Positions 35,400 through 47,206 of a DNA stretch of 64,000 nt are shown here, piece after piece. The notes under the pieces were generated by a model. The model was given only the letters and a program-made list of their open reading frames with translations. It was not told the origin of the DNA and made no database searches. Source of the stretch: Owenia fusiformis. Taxonomy: Eukaryota; Annelida; Polychaeta; Sabellida; Oweniidae. The stretch covers positions 3,081,318-3,145,317 of the forward strand of contig CAIIXF020000012.1 in the NCBI GenBank assembly GCA_903813345.2, read 5' to 3'. The translations under genes were made by a program, and so were the position numbers. Positions within the stretch are counted from its first letter, which is position 1. Each line of letters starts with the position of its first letter.

Positions 35400-37973
35400 T
35401 AATGAGCCACGATTTTTGCATGAAGCTATTGTAATCTTAATTTTTAATTAGTATACCTTTGTTCAAGTTATCATACGTGTAGCCCTTTGTGTTTAAAAGT
35501 CAATGTGGGACGCTCTTCATTATAACATGTTTTATATTGTCATTGTAATTGTCATGAACGTGTTCATAATACATTTTATTTCACCGTTTTGTCTTTGAAC
35601 AAAGGATAATAAAAAGCATATTAGACATGCACTCATATAAAGTAAGGCTTGGTTGAAAATGAACATTTTCATTTTTTTTATTAAACATTTTGAAACAAAG
35701 AAATGCTTGAGAGTATACACCATTGGTCCGAAACCCAAATGTCGGAATTCGAATGCTCAGAATCCCACTCATTTGAATCCCAGTGCTCAGAATCCCGTTC
35801 GTCCGAAACTTAATGATCCGAAAGTTAGCAATTATTGTCAACATGCATGATATCCATGTTAGACTTTGTAAAACGTGTTAGCCCAACGTATCTAGCTAAA
35901 AGCCTGTATTCAATTCCGTTGACCAAGTCTATGCGAGAGACATTTCCCGCTATGTGCATGCGCAGAATGTGTAGGGTTAGGCCAAACACGGACATGAGGC
36001 TTTTGTACATTGGATAATAACACAATGTCATCTAATTTTAAACATTCAAGTTGAGCTTATAGAATAAGTTTTACAAGAAAATGAGTCGTGTTTCTGTTGA
36101 ACCCAAACTAATGGAGATGGTGTACCATTAATGAGGAATAGAAATAACATAATGAAGTGCAGAGACATCTAACTTTCGTTTATGTCAGCAAATTTATGAT
36201 ATTGTAGATGATATAACTTTCCCGATTCGCAATAATGATTAAAATTTCAAATTAACGCACTATCCAGTGCTGTTCCCTTGACATTGCAATGCCATTCCCG
36301 TTGTTGTAAAGTCACGATATTCTTTTGAAAAAAAGCTTTTAATTTAGCCTTTGTATAAAATATAATAAAACGAAATAGCTAAAAGTTCAAACATGTTATG
36401 AGCATAATGTCATCGACGTATTTTCAAAAAGCCCTCGATCATCTGCACGTAGGACAAGTTATTTGGAATTGAAATATTTCAACGTGACAAATAATCTGCT
36501 CGAATGCTGTTAATCTCAATGTATTCACGTTATCCATGGGTGAATTAAAAAATGGGGAGAGCGCCTCTACTTCATTGTCTTCTAACTAAATATATTTTGG
36601 TCTCTCATCGTCCAAGTGTACATGGTAAACTGCTATGGATGAAAAGCTTACGTACAAATATTAGAAAAAGAAGATGCTAACAAAGTACTAGAATCGTAGT
36701 TAAATTAATGTTTCATCAGTCTTGCATTGAACATTTGGGTAACGTATCAATAATTTGTTGGCGATTAAAAATTATACAAACAAACAAAAGATTAACAAGC
36801 TTTGATGTGTTATCTTATAAAACCTTTCAGTTGCCAATTTTATTAGGGGGAGTGTACAGTAATTCATCCTATGATACTGCTCCTTCCCGGTGAATAACGC
36901 CCGAGAATATTTTTGAGGTACAAAAAATCGTATCGTCCCGCCGAATCCCGCTCGAGAAAATCCTATTTACCTCCCAATCCCAAAGTCAAAAAGCTAAGTC
37001 ACATTTTGAAGACTAAATATAAAGTCTGGTTTTGTTTCAAACAAAAATCAGATGAACTAACGAATTTATGAAGAGTGTTATGAACATCATGTACAAAGCT
37101 TATTTACTGGTCGGGATTAAATATGAGTTTATTCCTCTTGACAATACAATTTTTCTCTCTGGCCCTACGGCCCCTCGGGAATGCCATATTGTCCCTCGGA
37201 CTGAAACCTATATTGAATCCCTCCCAGTAAATAATCTTTATTTATCCCATACTTGGACGTGTTACAGGTACATAAAGCCGGTTTGTAAAAACTTATATTT
37301 TCATCAGCGGGCAGATATAGCTATACGTCCCGCTCCGAGCGGGCAGATATAGTATATCTGCCCGCTACGTCATAATCGCCGCTCGCATATTTGTTCATAA
37401 TTTGTAACGTTCGCGTTATGACTGTATGGTGAAAACACAGACAATCGGGATCTGATTGCTGATGGTTTAAAAAAGGGAAGGAGCATCCACTTAATCAATC
37501 AAAAATTCGAGAAAATAAATGTGGGAATATTTGAGGGAACAGGAAAACCCGCCCACGGCCAAGAAAACAAAACTGGATATGAATATTCTAAAATATTTCC
37601 ACGATTGAACAATGTGAATCAGATGACCAAGATTGGTATGGGATAAACATATTATCCTATAGTCGGTTCAGGATATTAGGATTATCCCTTGGCCAATATA
37701 ATATATTTTCCCTCGGGACCTGCGGCCCTCGGGCAAATATATCATATTGGCCTCGGGATAATCCCAATATCCTGAGCCTCATATAGGATAATCTCTATGT
37801 ATACTATTTTGACATTCCATTAAATTGGATATTATACCTTAATTTTTGACATACTCGATGGTTTAACCGAATTTCGGAATACTTAAGTATATATTTAGAA
37901 TATATATTTAGTAATATTTAAACATTTAATTGATCACATGAAATAGAAATAGTGCCAGTCTGCAGAACCCCTC
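35400..37973. other. Intergenic with palindromes, no gene recognised
   Basis: Contains a loose ~28-bp tandem repeat of 'aatcc(c)...gctcag' words at 35,730-35,830. A GCGGGCAGATATAG palindrome lies at about 37,305-37,370. A ~150-bp imperfect palindrome lies at 37,640-37,800, built on GGATAATCCNAATATCCTGA and CCCTCGGG. No exon was found. Confidence 0.5.
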
Positions 37974-39392
37974 TTAAATTGGCATCACGGGGCGTTCGGG
38001 GATTGGTCTATTTATGTTTAAATCAGCTTGCATCTTTGAATGATCAGATGATCGCTCGTATGGTCTCTCCAGCGTTTCCCGATTGAGTGTAACTCCGAAG
38101 CCAGGCCTATCTGGAAGATCAATGAAACCGTCCTTTGGAAGAGGTTCATCGGGAAATAGTCCACCGAAGTATGGTGTGATTTTATCGGCTTTTGGGCTCA
38201 TATTGATATATTCAGCGATGGGGCAGTTTCTGAAAGCGTATTGTAGATGATACGAGTAAATACTGGACCCATGTGGAATGACAGGAATATCATACGCCGC
38301 AGCTTGCGCGCACACCCTCCTGGCTTCCGTTATTCCGCCTAACCACGTGATATCCGGTTGTAGAATATCGGCGCATTTGTCACGGATGAGTTGACGATAA
38401 CCATATCGTGTGTACTCGTGCTCTGCCGTTGTCACAAGAACCCCACTACTTGCGAGTGCTCGTTTTACATCGGCGTAACCTTCGTAATCGTCGGGAGGTA
38501 GCACTTCTTCGATCCATTTAAGACCATACGGCTTCAAGGCGATCGCAAGATTGATTGCATATGGTACTGTTAAGGACATGTAACAATCCAACATAAGAGG
38601 AAATTCAGGACCAACCTTTTTCCGCCATGATTTGAAGATCTCTACGTTCTTTCTAAACCCTGCGTCGCCATCGGCTGGACCATACGCGCACGGAACTTTT
38701 GCACCAACAAAGCCTAACTTTTGCGCAATGTCTGGTCGTGCTGTCGTGGAATAAACGGGTAGTCTATCTTTCGTTTTTCCGCCCAACATTGCATACACAG
38801 GCTCGTTACGTAATTTTCCAAGAAGGTCCCATAGTGCAAGGTCTACTGCACTGATGGCGTGTAATGGAAGACCTTTTCGCCCGTAGTTCAGAGTAGCACG
38901 AAACATTTGATCCCACATGAGTTCTACATCGCGGGGATCTTGGCCTTCGATGAATCGACTGAGGTGATTTTCTACGATGTAACAACCTGGAGGACCCCCT
39001 ATTGCTATCCCGACCCCAGTTGTTCCATCTTCTGCCTCTATCTCGATAACCATTGACGGCCCCAGAGCATTTATGCCCCATGACTTCCGGCGAGCTTTAT
39101 ACAAATCATGTACCGACATCGGAGTTGATATTGGCGTCGGGAATGCATTAAGCCAGTGCTCGTCTTCGACATTATGACAGTCTGCTCCATGATCAGAAGT
39201 GTCAGTTTGAATCAATGCTCGCACTGTCTTCACCCTTGGAAACACCCGCGTTCCCTGCGACGTCACATCCGGTCCATTTCTGCCATCCCCAGCACTTGTC
39301 AATTGTGGCCTACCAGCGTGCAAGAACCGTGGAAAGTTTAATTTCAACTGGTTAGATGATAGAATACTCCGATATGCATGTCTTACATTCAT
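37974..39392 (-). CDS. L-rhamnonate dehydratase-like enzyme, intronless
   Basis: 472 residues of the enolase superfamily (mandelate racemase subgroup), most like bacterial L-rhamnonate dehydratase (RhmD). That enzyme removes water from L-rhamnonate to give 2-keto-3-deoxy-L-rhamnonate. Family landmarks are SWGINALG (104-111), HLSRFIEGQ (143-151), SAVDLALWDLLGK (181-193) and the 20s-like GGPPGCYIVE. The three metal ligands are D269 (LMLDCYMS), E295 (WIEEVLPP) and E324 (TTAEHE). The catalytic dyad is D347 (LQPDITW) with H374 (VIPHGSSIYS). All are present, so activity is likely. The first ~50 residues are extra compared with bacterial RhmD. They are basic and Ser-rich with few acids (MNVRHAYRSILSSNQ), which resembles a mitochondrial presequence. 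There are no introns, in a window where most other genes have them. Bacterial or fungal origin by ancient transfer is possible. Confidence 0.9.
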   Translation of the reverse strand: MNVRHAYRSILSSNQLKLNFPRFLHAGRPQLTSAGDGRNGPDVTSQGTRVFPRVKTVRALIQTDTSDHGADCHNVEDEHWLNAFPTPISTPMSVHDLYKARRKSWGINALGPSMVIEIEAEDGTTGVGIAIGGPPGCYIVENHLSRFIEGQDPRDVELMWDQMFRATLNYGRKGLPLHAISAVDLALWDLLGKLRNEPVYAMLGGKTKDRLPVYSTTARPDIAQKLGFVGAKVPCAYGPADGDAGFRKNVEIFKSWRKKVGPEFPLMLDCYMSLTVPYAINLAIALKPYGLKWIEEVLPPDDYEGYADVKRALASSGVLVTTAEHEYTRYGYRQLIRDKCADILQPDITWLGGITEARRVCAQAAAYDIPVIPHGSSIYSYHLQYAFRNCPIAEYINMSPKADKITPYFGGLFPDEPLPKDGFIDLPDRPGFGVTLNRETLERPYERSSDHSKMQADLNINRPIPERPVMPI

Positions 39393-39911
39393 CCTGACGC
39401 ACGTCGTACAGCTTGTAAATGTATTATCTGTACTGTCAGACTGTTTTGTATAGGCCTATCATACATGACACCTAACAGCATTATCTCAGTCATTATAGAT
39501 ATAGGCCTGTTCTACAGATCCAATTGTTATGAATAAATGGACTTTAGTTATCAGTACAAATGAAATAGCATTCAAGAAAACTAAAATTTAAACAAACAGT
39601 AAACACCAATATGCCTGTACTATGCTATATTTTACATATAATCAAACACGGGTTGTTTTATTTTTACAAAGGTTAACGTACCCTATAGCTACGTGCATGT
39701 AGTCTTCTATTTCATCTTCCAGCTCTTAACTTAGCCTCTTACAAGATAAATGTTATTTATTAAGAGAGTACACCCTCTCGGAACCATTATTTAGGTTTCA
39801 CTCCTATGAAGAAGCCGTGTAGAAGTAGCCTTGCCTCAACAACGTGTACCCCCCCCCCCTTCTGTACTTCACCGTTCTTCCTTCCTTCCAAGGTTAACAC
39901 GGTGACATCTT

Positions 39912-40266
39912 TATTCCTTATTTCACGCGTTTTAGGCAGAATCCCCACGAAATTTTTTCCCACAAACGTGTATCGGTATCATATGTTTTAGAAAATGTAC
40001 AAGTTTGCGAAAAATAGCTCAGAAGACAACAGAATCGTCGATTTAATTCCTAAGTAAACGGTATGGGTTAAACGTGCAGATCTTAACTGTTTTTCGAAAC
40101 ACCGTTTATGTAACTTACGTGTAAGTGAGGAATTAAATCGACGATTCTGTTGTCTTTTGAACTATTTGTTCGCAAATATGTACATTTTCTTAAACATATG
40201 ATATTGATACACGTTTGTGATAAAAATGTCGTGGGAATTCTGCCATTCTGAAATAAGGAAAAAAGG
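39912..40266. repeat. 355-bp foldback palindrome
   Basis: Arms of about 155 bp (39,912-40,068 and 40,105-40,266) are inverted copies. Both contain GACAACAGAATCGTCGATTT and ACAAACGTGTATC. It lies just upstream of the rhamnonate dehydratase start. Confidence 0.8.
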
Positions 40267-40355
40267 AAAATCGTACATTCGATGTTCCGACATTTTGTTA
40301 CCGAAACGAACCATTTCGGTAACCAGCGTAATCGAGTGGATCACCAGTGACTATT

Positions 40356-40819
40356 GGCAAAACTGCCCTAATTCACGTCACATACTAGTCAATGGGCAAA
40401 AGGGCAAACGCCTGACTTTTTATCTCGAGTTATGGATTTATGTGGCCTCACTGGCCTATCTGAGGTTCTAAAGCTATGTCTAAGCTACATCTTGACACTA
40501 AACTCAATAGGGGCCAATCATCTACTTTTTGAAATAATTGGTCAATTGTGACACTACCCCCTCTCTCTGCAGACACAAATTGAAATTCACAAAAATGAAG
40601 GCAAAATTAATACGCCACTTGACTCGAAATTTTCCTTCAGATAACCCAAATAAACGCATTTTCAGAAGAAATGGCATGTTGCCATTGCAAAAAGATTACA
40701 ACTGTGCCTACATACTAGCTTACTGACTCGTCATGATCACAATTGTGTTGGGACTACATTTATTTTTGAATACTACTTTTTTCTATTCAGCGGAAGTGAC
40801 GTATTAGGGCATTTTGGCC
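40356..40819. mobile_element. 464-bp DNA element, copy 1
   Basis: The ends GGCAAAACTGCCCTAAT and ATTAGGGCATTTTGGCC are inverted repeats. The copy is essentially identical to the one at 41,684-42,147. The right flank is TA; the left flank is changed. There is no transposase, so it is non-autonomous. Confidence 0.85.
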
Positions 40820-41683
40820 TAATAGCCACATGGTTGGATGATTTCTGGCTTTAAATTGCGTTTTTCCAATTTACTAGAGTTTTTCAAGTAGTTTTGTGCA
40901 GTTTAAGAATATTCTGACAGCAATTATGAAAAATATGGCTACTTCATTACCCCTGGGGTCATTTTTCCAAGAACCCAATGGTTTTCCTTTAAATTTGACT
41001 AGTTTTTCATTTACATCATGAAATCTACTGCCTGATGGTGACATTTTTCAGTATCGTGTCAAGAAATTGAGTATTTTATTGCATATTGCAATTTTTAGCC
41101 AAAATCACTGAACCGTGAACCAGTAAATTGGACAAATTTGGCCCACTTTTTGGCAAAATCTTACTAAAATCATCACTTTTTCATACTTTATTCCATTCAA
41201 CAACCTCCTGATTTGAAAAATGATGACAAATTTGATCAGTTTTGACTCTGGCCTAGACAATTGGGACTTTTGAGATATTTTTTAGCTCGAAAGTAGTCAT
41301 TCAGAGTGAACAAATACATCAAAAATTGACACTTAACTCACCAATTTGTGACTGCACCCCCGATATGTACCTTCTTTCTATACTGGAAACCATAAGATGG
41401 AAAATTCAATCTTTATGATGAATAGCAACTCGTTGGCTTCCCCATTTACGACAACAAATGACATTTAGGGGTCACTAAGGACAAAATTGTAGCCAAATAT
41501 CGTCAAAATCAGTGGTTTTGGGGTAAAAAGCGAAAACTGCTGATTCAGCAAAAACATTAAATTTGTTCATGAAAATTCCCCTTTTTGCCTCCGTCCAAAA
41601 TATGTTTCACACTAATAAACTTCAATTCTGGGCGATTCTGAGTAGTTTTAAAAAATTTTGGTCACTTTCACATGTGACTAATA
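40820..41683. other. Spacer between two element copies
   Basis: About 860 bp of AT-rich sequence with no recognised exon. Confidence 0.4.
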
Positions 41684-42147
41684 GGCAAAACTGCCCTAAT
41701 TCACGTCACATACTAGTCAATGGGCAAAAGGGCAAACGCCTGACTTTTTATCTCGAGTTATGGATTTATGTGGCCTCACTGGCCTATCTGAGGTTCTAAA
41801 GCTATGTCTAAGCTACATCTTGACACTAAACTCAATAGGGGCCAATCATCTACTTTTTGAAATAATTGGTCAATTGTGACACTACCCCCTCTCTCTGCAG
41901 ACACAAATTGAAATTCACAAAAATGAAGGCAAAATTAATACGCCACTTGACTCGAAATTTTCCTTCAGATAACCCAAATAAACGCATTTTCAGAAGAAAT
42001 GGCATGTTGCCATTGCAAAAAGATTACAACTGTGCCTACATACTAGCTTACTGACTCGTCATGATCACAATTGTGTTGGGACTACATTTATTTTTGAATA
42101 CTACTTTTTTCTATTCAGCGGAAGTGACGTATTAGGGCATTTTGGCC
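41684..42147. mobile_element. 464-bp DNA element, copy 2
   Basis: The same sequence, length and ends as copy 1 (40,356-40,819), flanked by TA on both sides. Open frames inside (for example 41,866-42,054) repeat exactly those in copy 1 and are not genes. Confidence 0.85.
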
Positions 42148-42244
42148 TATTGTGCTGCTACCTACATGTAAGTGGGGTTTAAATGTAGTCCATGTTTGTA
42201 GTGTTTTACGATCAAGCAAATATTAGTACTCTCGTCTTACCCCC

Positions 42245-43042
42245 CTATCACACCAAACTAGTTCTTACCCGTTCTTGCCAGTCCTACGAAAACGTCGTAA
42301 AACGGGCTCAATCTGGCTGTGGTCGGGAAATATGTCTGAAATAATTAGCTTCTTCGTTCTTAAACAGTCTTCAATACGTCCATCTCGTTCGCAGTTCGTT
42401 CAGGTCGCACCACGTCGTTGTGCAACGCCGTAGAACGCGTCCCTTAGTCTAGAAGGTCAACATGACCTGATTACAGAACGGTATGGTCGCCATCGAATTT
42501 TGAATCGATTCAAAATTCTAAAATCACATTCCCGTCTGAGAACGTTCATAAAGTTTGTAAATAGACCTTAGAAAGTTGCAGCTACGTTCATTCCGTTCGC
42601 ACACAGTTTAAAACCAGTTTTGAAGAACGCAGTGGCAACTTGTTTGGTGTGATAGCTATATTTTTGCTAACTCGTTCATAAACAGTGTTAAATACGTTCT
42701 TAATCAGTTTAAACCCGTTTGCAATTAGTTCCATCTCGTTCTCAACACGTCCTCAGGCAGTTCAACTCGTTGTTAAAACGTCCCTAGTAGGATTGAAGTA
42801 CGACGGTTCCGTTCGTAGTACGTCCAGCTCGTCGTTAGTACGTTGTCACTCGTTCTAATTGTAGAACGTGACGACCACGAGAACATTTTGAGCATTGTCT
42901 AAGTTCTAGAGGACCTACCCGTTCGATTACGTTCGATGAAGTTTGTAAATAGATCCCAAACGGTTCTTAGAAGGTCCAGTCCGTTCGTACACAGTTGGAG
43001 CCCGTTTTCGAGAACGTAGTGAGAACTAGTTTGGTGTGATAG
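42245..43042. mobile_element. ~800-bp TIR element
   Basis: CTATCACACCAAACTAGTTC at the left mirrors GAACTAGTTTGGTGTGATAG at the right. The interior is full of cgttc/gttcgt words. A third partial terminus, TTGTTTGGTGTGATAGC, lies at about 42,638, suggesting a shorter element inside or an internal duplication. Confidence 0.8.
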
Positions 43043-43387
43043 TAGGGTTAGATGTTAAAAGTGACCAATATATACACCTAAATATCTTTGATTAAAGAGG
43101 TTTTTATTAAAGCTCGTGAGCATATATACAAAAGCCTACATATCTTTCTAGAGTTTATTCATAATTTGGAACAGCAGTTGATTTCCTGAGGAAATTTTTT
43201 GCGCGATTTACACGAATTTGCATAATGATTATATGTAATTGTTTTTTTTTTGTTCTTTTTGTATATGTTCCAGGTTTCGGGCCGATATAAAGATGGCATC
43301 AGCGATAGAATATTGATTTGGCTGCCATCTTTATTTAGAAATGATTTCTATCAGCCTTTAGTATATCCTAGATCCTAGCAGGTCAGA

Positions 43388-44732
43388 TTAGCAATTGACT
43401 TGTCCCTGCGGCAGACAACAGGGCATCAATGAGTTACCGCTGCATAATGGCCACGTCGTGTCGTCCTCACACCAGGCGTAACCGGTCTCACATAACCCCA
43501 TGGTGGAACACTTTCCTCCGAGGTTCTCACATTCATTCTCTTCTCCTGTAACGATTAAAAGAACACATGGAATTAATACGGTCTTGAATTAAATTGAGGT
43601 GTTCCTTTGTATGGCATGTAGTATACATACACTCCACTCCATAAGTTTGGCATCCTATTTGAAAGCATATTAAAGCCTGTCTAAGTTGAAATCTTAATTT
43701 TGTTCCCTAATCACAAAAGTTTGGAAGCGAGAAATAAGATGAATTCTTTTAATCGCCAAACATAGACAGAGTTTGACAAATGATAGAAAAGTGCACTTCC
43801 GAGTGCCGTTATGGAAGGTAAAGTAATGATTTGGGGGGGTCCAATAGTCTAGCTACAAGACCTTGCACACACGCTGTGTGAGGCGTTTAGTCAAGTAAAA
43901 GAGGGGGGCCACAGAGGCTTGTAGCTAGACTAGGGGTTTCCTAGATAAGTTGTCGAAAATCCTTTTTGATAAGTCCTGGTAATTTAAGAAAAATTAACAC
44001 ATTTTATTTGAATTGCTTATATGCTAGTGATGTTTTAAACACATTTCTTTTGAAATTGATGGTTTTTTCCTGATTTCGAATGGTTAACATTAATCAAAAA
44101 GTTATAGTTGAAAGAATCATACATCAAATAACAGATGAAGACTTTACATGCCGATCAAGATATAACTTTTGGCAAAAAAACTAAATCGCCCAATATTACC
44201 AATACGCATGAGAACCGAATATCACTTTTGATATCGATTCAATAAAAAAATCGAAATTTTATAAACTCATTAAATAAGTCAAATTGTTCAAAGAAGTCTT
44301 TATTCGTATTTTCCTCCAATGTACCTCATGAAGAATAAAATACAACCCTATTTTTACATAATGTACAACTTCACGTGGACGTAAATAATGTATTTTAAAA
44401 CCATAGAATGTCCCTTTTGCTATAGTTACTGTGACACATCCATGGTATATCATTTCGAAATAAAAACGAATTTTTGTATCCAATGGAAAATCTTGTATTT
44501 GAGCATGCTATAGTAAACCATCGGATTGGCCCTTCAACTCTCGTTTGTGATGCGAATGCATTACGTGGGATAAAAATAATATCCTCAGCACAGGACCTGT
44601 GTAACCTATCAAAGGATATCCGTTACAAGATAACAAAAAAGTAAAATATTCTGAAAATGATATTCTTTCCTCACCTGTACTAAGTCCTAGAAGTAACAGG
44701 CCGAATACGATAGCGATCATCAGTCGTGACAT
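43388..44732 (-). CDS. Secreted eight-cysteine peptide, minus copy (two exons)
   Basis: Minus-strand exons 44732-44675 and 43545-43388 join in phase 1 and encode 71 residues. Residues 1-20 form a textbook signal peptide (MSRLMIAIVFGLLLLGLSTG). The mature part has cysteines spaced C-x6-C-x5-C-x6-C-x8-C-x7-CC-x7-C, with landmarks GLCETGYAWCEDD and PCCLP. I do not recognise the family. Small secreted peptides of this size and cysteine density are often antimicrobial, inhibitory or signalling, which is inference only. A paralogue lies head to head at 45,792-47,166. A TATA-like TTTATATTAG lies about 25 bases upstream of the start. Confidence 0.75.
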
Positions 44733-45551
44733 GGTACCAGAGTTTTCCCAATCTAATATAAAGAATCTAAAAGCCAGTGATGGGTGAATCTTCGTCGAAG
44801 GAGAGGTGTCTGTGTTTTTAGAATTACTGACTAAACAGGGCTAGTTTCAATACAATTATAAACATCTACTCGATTTTAATTAAAGTGTTTTATTGCACCT
44901 ATTATTGCACCAAGTATTATTGTCACGGCAACTTAAAATGATAGAATAACAATTGTTTGTTTGTTGTAAATTAATACAAGTAGAACTGTAAGTTGCTTGA
45001 TAACGTCGGATTACCTATTTTGTCTGTTTTGTTTGTACACCCCTCGTAAATCATGAACATGGGCTGAAGAGATGTCTCCGGTTAAGATGTCGTAAATGAA
45101 CAATTAGAGTGTTGAGTTTTGCTATTTACGTAGACAGGCGCCTAGTCATCTTAGTCTAAGAGTACATTAAACGATGGCCTCTTCTCAATCAATTTTCATT
45201 ACTTTGTATTGATTTTAGGTGATACCAGCATATCCCTTTCATATACGTAGGTATATATTGGTATAGGTAGTTTATATATACGTAGGTACATATAGGTATA
45301 GGTAGTTCAATTTGCTTTATTGAAAGAGAGTTTCATCTACAGCTTCATGGTATTAAGACCATTGAGGATTAAGGTACGAATGTAAGTTCCAACTCTCAGG
45401 ACAGATGCTAATGTAAACCTTTGGTAAAACGGTCTCAGTAATTTAAGGCTCCAAGGCCAACTTAGTAACCAGGATAGACTTATGAAATAATGTGAAAAGA
45501 ATTGATAAAGATAAACTTGAAATACATCATTCGATATTTGAGAGAAATGTA

Positions 45552-45634
45552 CACTCCCCTCCATAAGTTTGGCAACCGGAAACTTTCATGGCATAGTAAA
45601 TGACTTCCGATCACGAAACTTATGGAGGGGAGTG
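45552..45634. mobile_element. 83-bp Tc1/mariner-type MITE, TA-flanked
   Basis: CACTCCCCTCCATAAGTTT and its inverse form both ends, with TA on each side. It lies between the two eight-cysteine peptide genes. The same terminus occurs at about 25,956, 43,630 (changed) and 59,511. Confidence 0.8.
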
Positions 45635-45791
45635 TATAATTTTTTATCGCGAATTGAATATTTTATCATTTTCTTGACCAACGATTGGGCATATGCAGGC
45701 AAGTACATACCAGACCTTTGTACTTTTAAAATACACCGTATGTTACTTATCAGTTTGAATTTCTACGACGTACAACTCAATAAGTTGTTAA

Positions 45792-47166
45792 ATGACGCCT
45801 GTAAAATATGTATTAGCGGTTGCCATGGTTATTTGGATGATGCAGATGGTGCCATCTAGTTGTAAGTTATTTCAATCTATTAGGTTTCGATAGAGCAAAC
45901 TCTCCCAATGCTTGGATATTGAAAGTACACGTACCAAAGATTCTATTTGCTTATGTGGTTCTTTCTGATATCATCCGTCCATCATGTTCAAATGATAATT
46001 TAACGACTTCAAAAACATCCTCCGGGCGCAGTGGCTCTGATCAGGGACTGACTTCATCTCGGCTTCCACTGTCGAAGTGAATGATGCCAAGAATCGGCGA
46101 ATGGATCAGAAACTGTACCTCTTCTCTAAGAGGGGTAATACCACAGAATTCATAGATGACATCACCATGTATAGCACTTACCATTTAGGAAATGTTTATC
46201 TTTGAATATTTGGATAATTCTTCCTCTTTACTTAAAAAATGTACATATACTTTTTCTCTTCAGGTGATTCATTCTGTGAATCTGTTCTGAATGGACGCTG
46301 CTCCCTTTTGGGTGAGTAGGCATATACCTTTCCGAGTTGGGAATACCTGTATATCCTTAACCTACATTCCCCTTGCCATCATAACTCTCCAAGTGGACCA
46401 CGTTCAAGTTCAAAGCCTATTAAAATTTTTGTTAGATTTTCCAAAAAAACGTTAAAGTCATTCTAAATCCAAACATATCAATACACTATCCTATAGGTAC
46501 AAGGGGGTTGGTGTTGTCCTAGTTCTTCATCCTAGGTCAAACCTTTGGGAGACGGTGTACCAAGCAAGTTAACCCGACATAAAAAGACGATGAGTGTAAC
46601 TGTGTATCTTTACCAAAATCACATTATAGTATAATTTCTCATTTTACTAACAAAGATACAGGCAGCCATCTTTACTCGATGCAAGATGGACGATCTTGTA
46701 CAGGTACTCGTACAAGAACCTCTATATTCTTCCATATTGTAAACTGACGTGTTATACCGAGACGTGATACGACTTGAACATTGTGAATGGGAATGCAAAT
46801 TCCATAAGTATACAAATCAAAGTGTTCACTCGTATTGTGTTACACGGTAAACACGATACAAATATATGTCATATTCCGCAACGAATATGGCATATTCACT
46901 TGCGGTGTATGATAGATTCACCTGCGGTATATGGCATACTCACTAACCAATGAGAACCGCGCAACCATGAATATATGCCATATTTCACGTAACATATTGA
47001 TCAATCCAAACCAAGTAAATAAGATGCTAACAATTTCCATGTAACTCCAGGACTATGCGATAGCGGTTATACGTGGTGTGAGAACGACCCCGACTGGTAT
47101 AACTGTGAAGACGACAGCCTTCAGCCGTGTTGTGTTCCAAGTACAGACGCCGATTGTGCCGTATAG
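45792..47166 (+). CDS. Secreted eight-cysteine peptide, plus copy (three exons)
   Basis: Exons 45792-45861, 46264-46311 and 47051-47166 join in phase 1 and encode 77 residues. The first ~23 residues are a hydrophobic signal peptide (KYVLAVAMVIWMMQM). The mature part follows C-x7-C-x5-C-x6-C-x8-C-x7-CC-x7-C, with GLCDSGYTWCEND and QPCCVP. An extra cysteine is created at the first splice junction. It is clearly paralogous to the gene at 43,388-44,732. The second intron here interrupts the stretch between cysteines 2 and 3, where the minus copy is continuous. ATTAAA follows 34 bases after the stop. Function unknown. Confidence 0.75.
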
Positions 47167-47199
47167 CTTTATATGTGACATAATGCTTGATATGATCTA

Positions 47200-47205
47200 A
47201 TTAAA
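47200..47205 (+). terminator. Poly(A) signal (ATTAAA) of plus-copy peptide gene
   Basis: ATTAAA variant signal 34 bases after the stop codon. Confidence 0.4.
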
Positions 47206-47206
47206 C

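Noticed and set aside
40355-42147. Two identical ~465-bp direct repeats as LTRs of a short retrotransposon
   Set aside because: Each has terminal inverted repeats at both ends and TA flanks, and the 860 bp between has no primer site or coding sequence, so they are two DNA-element copies.
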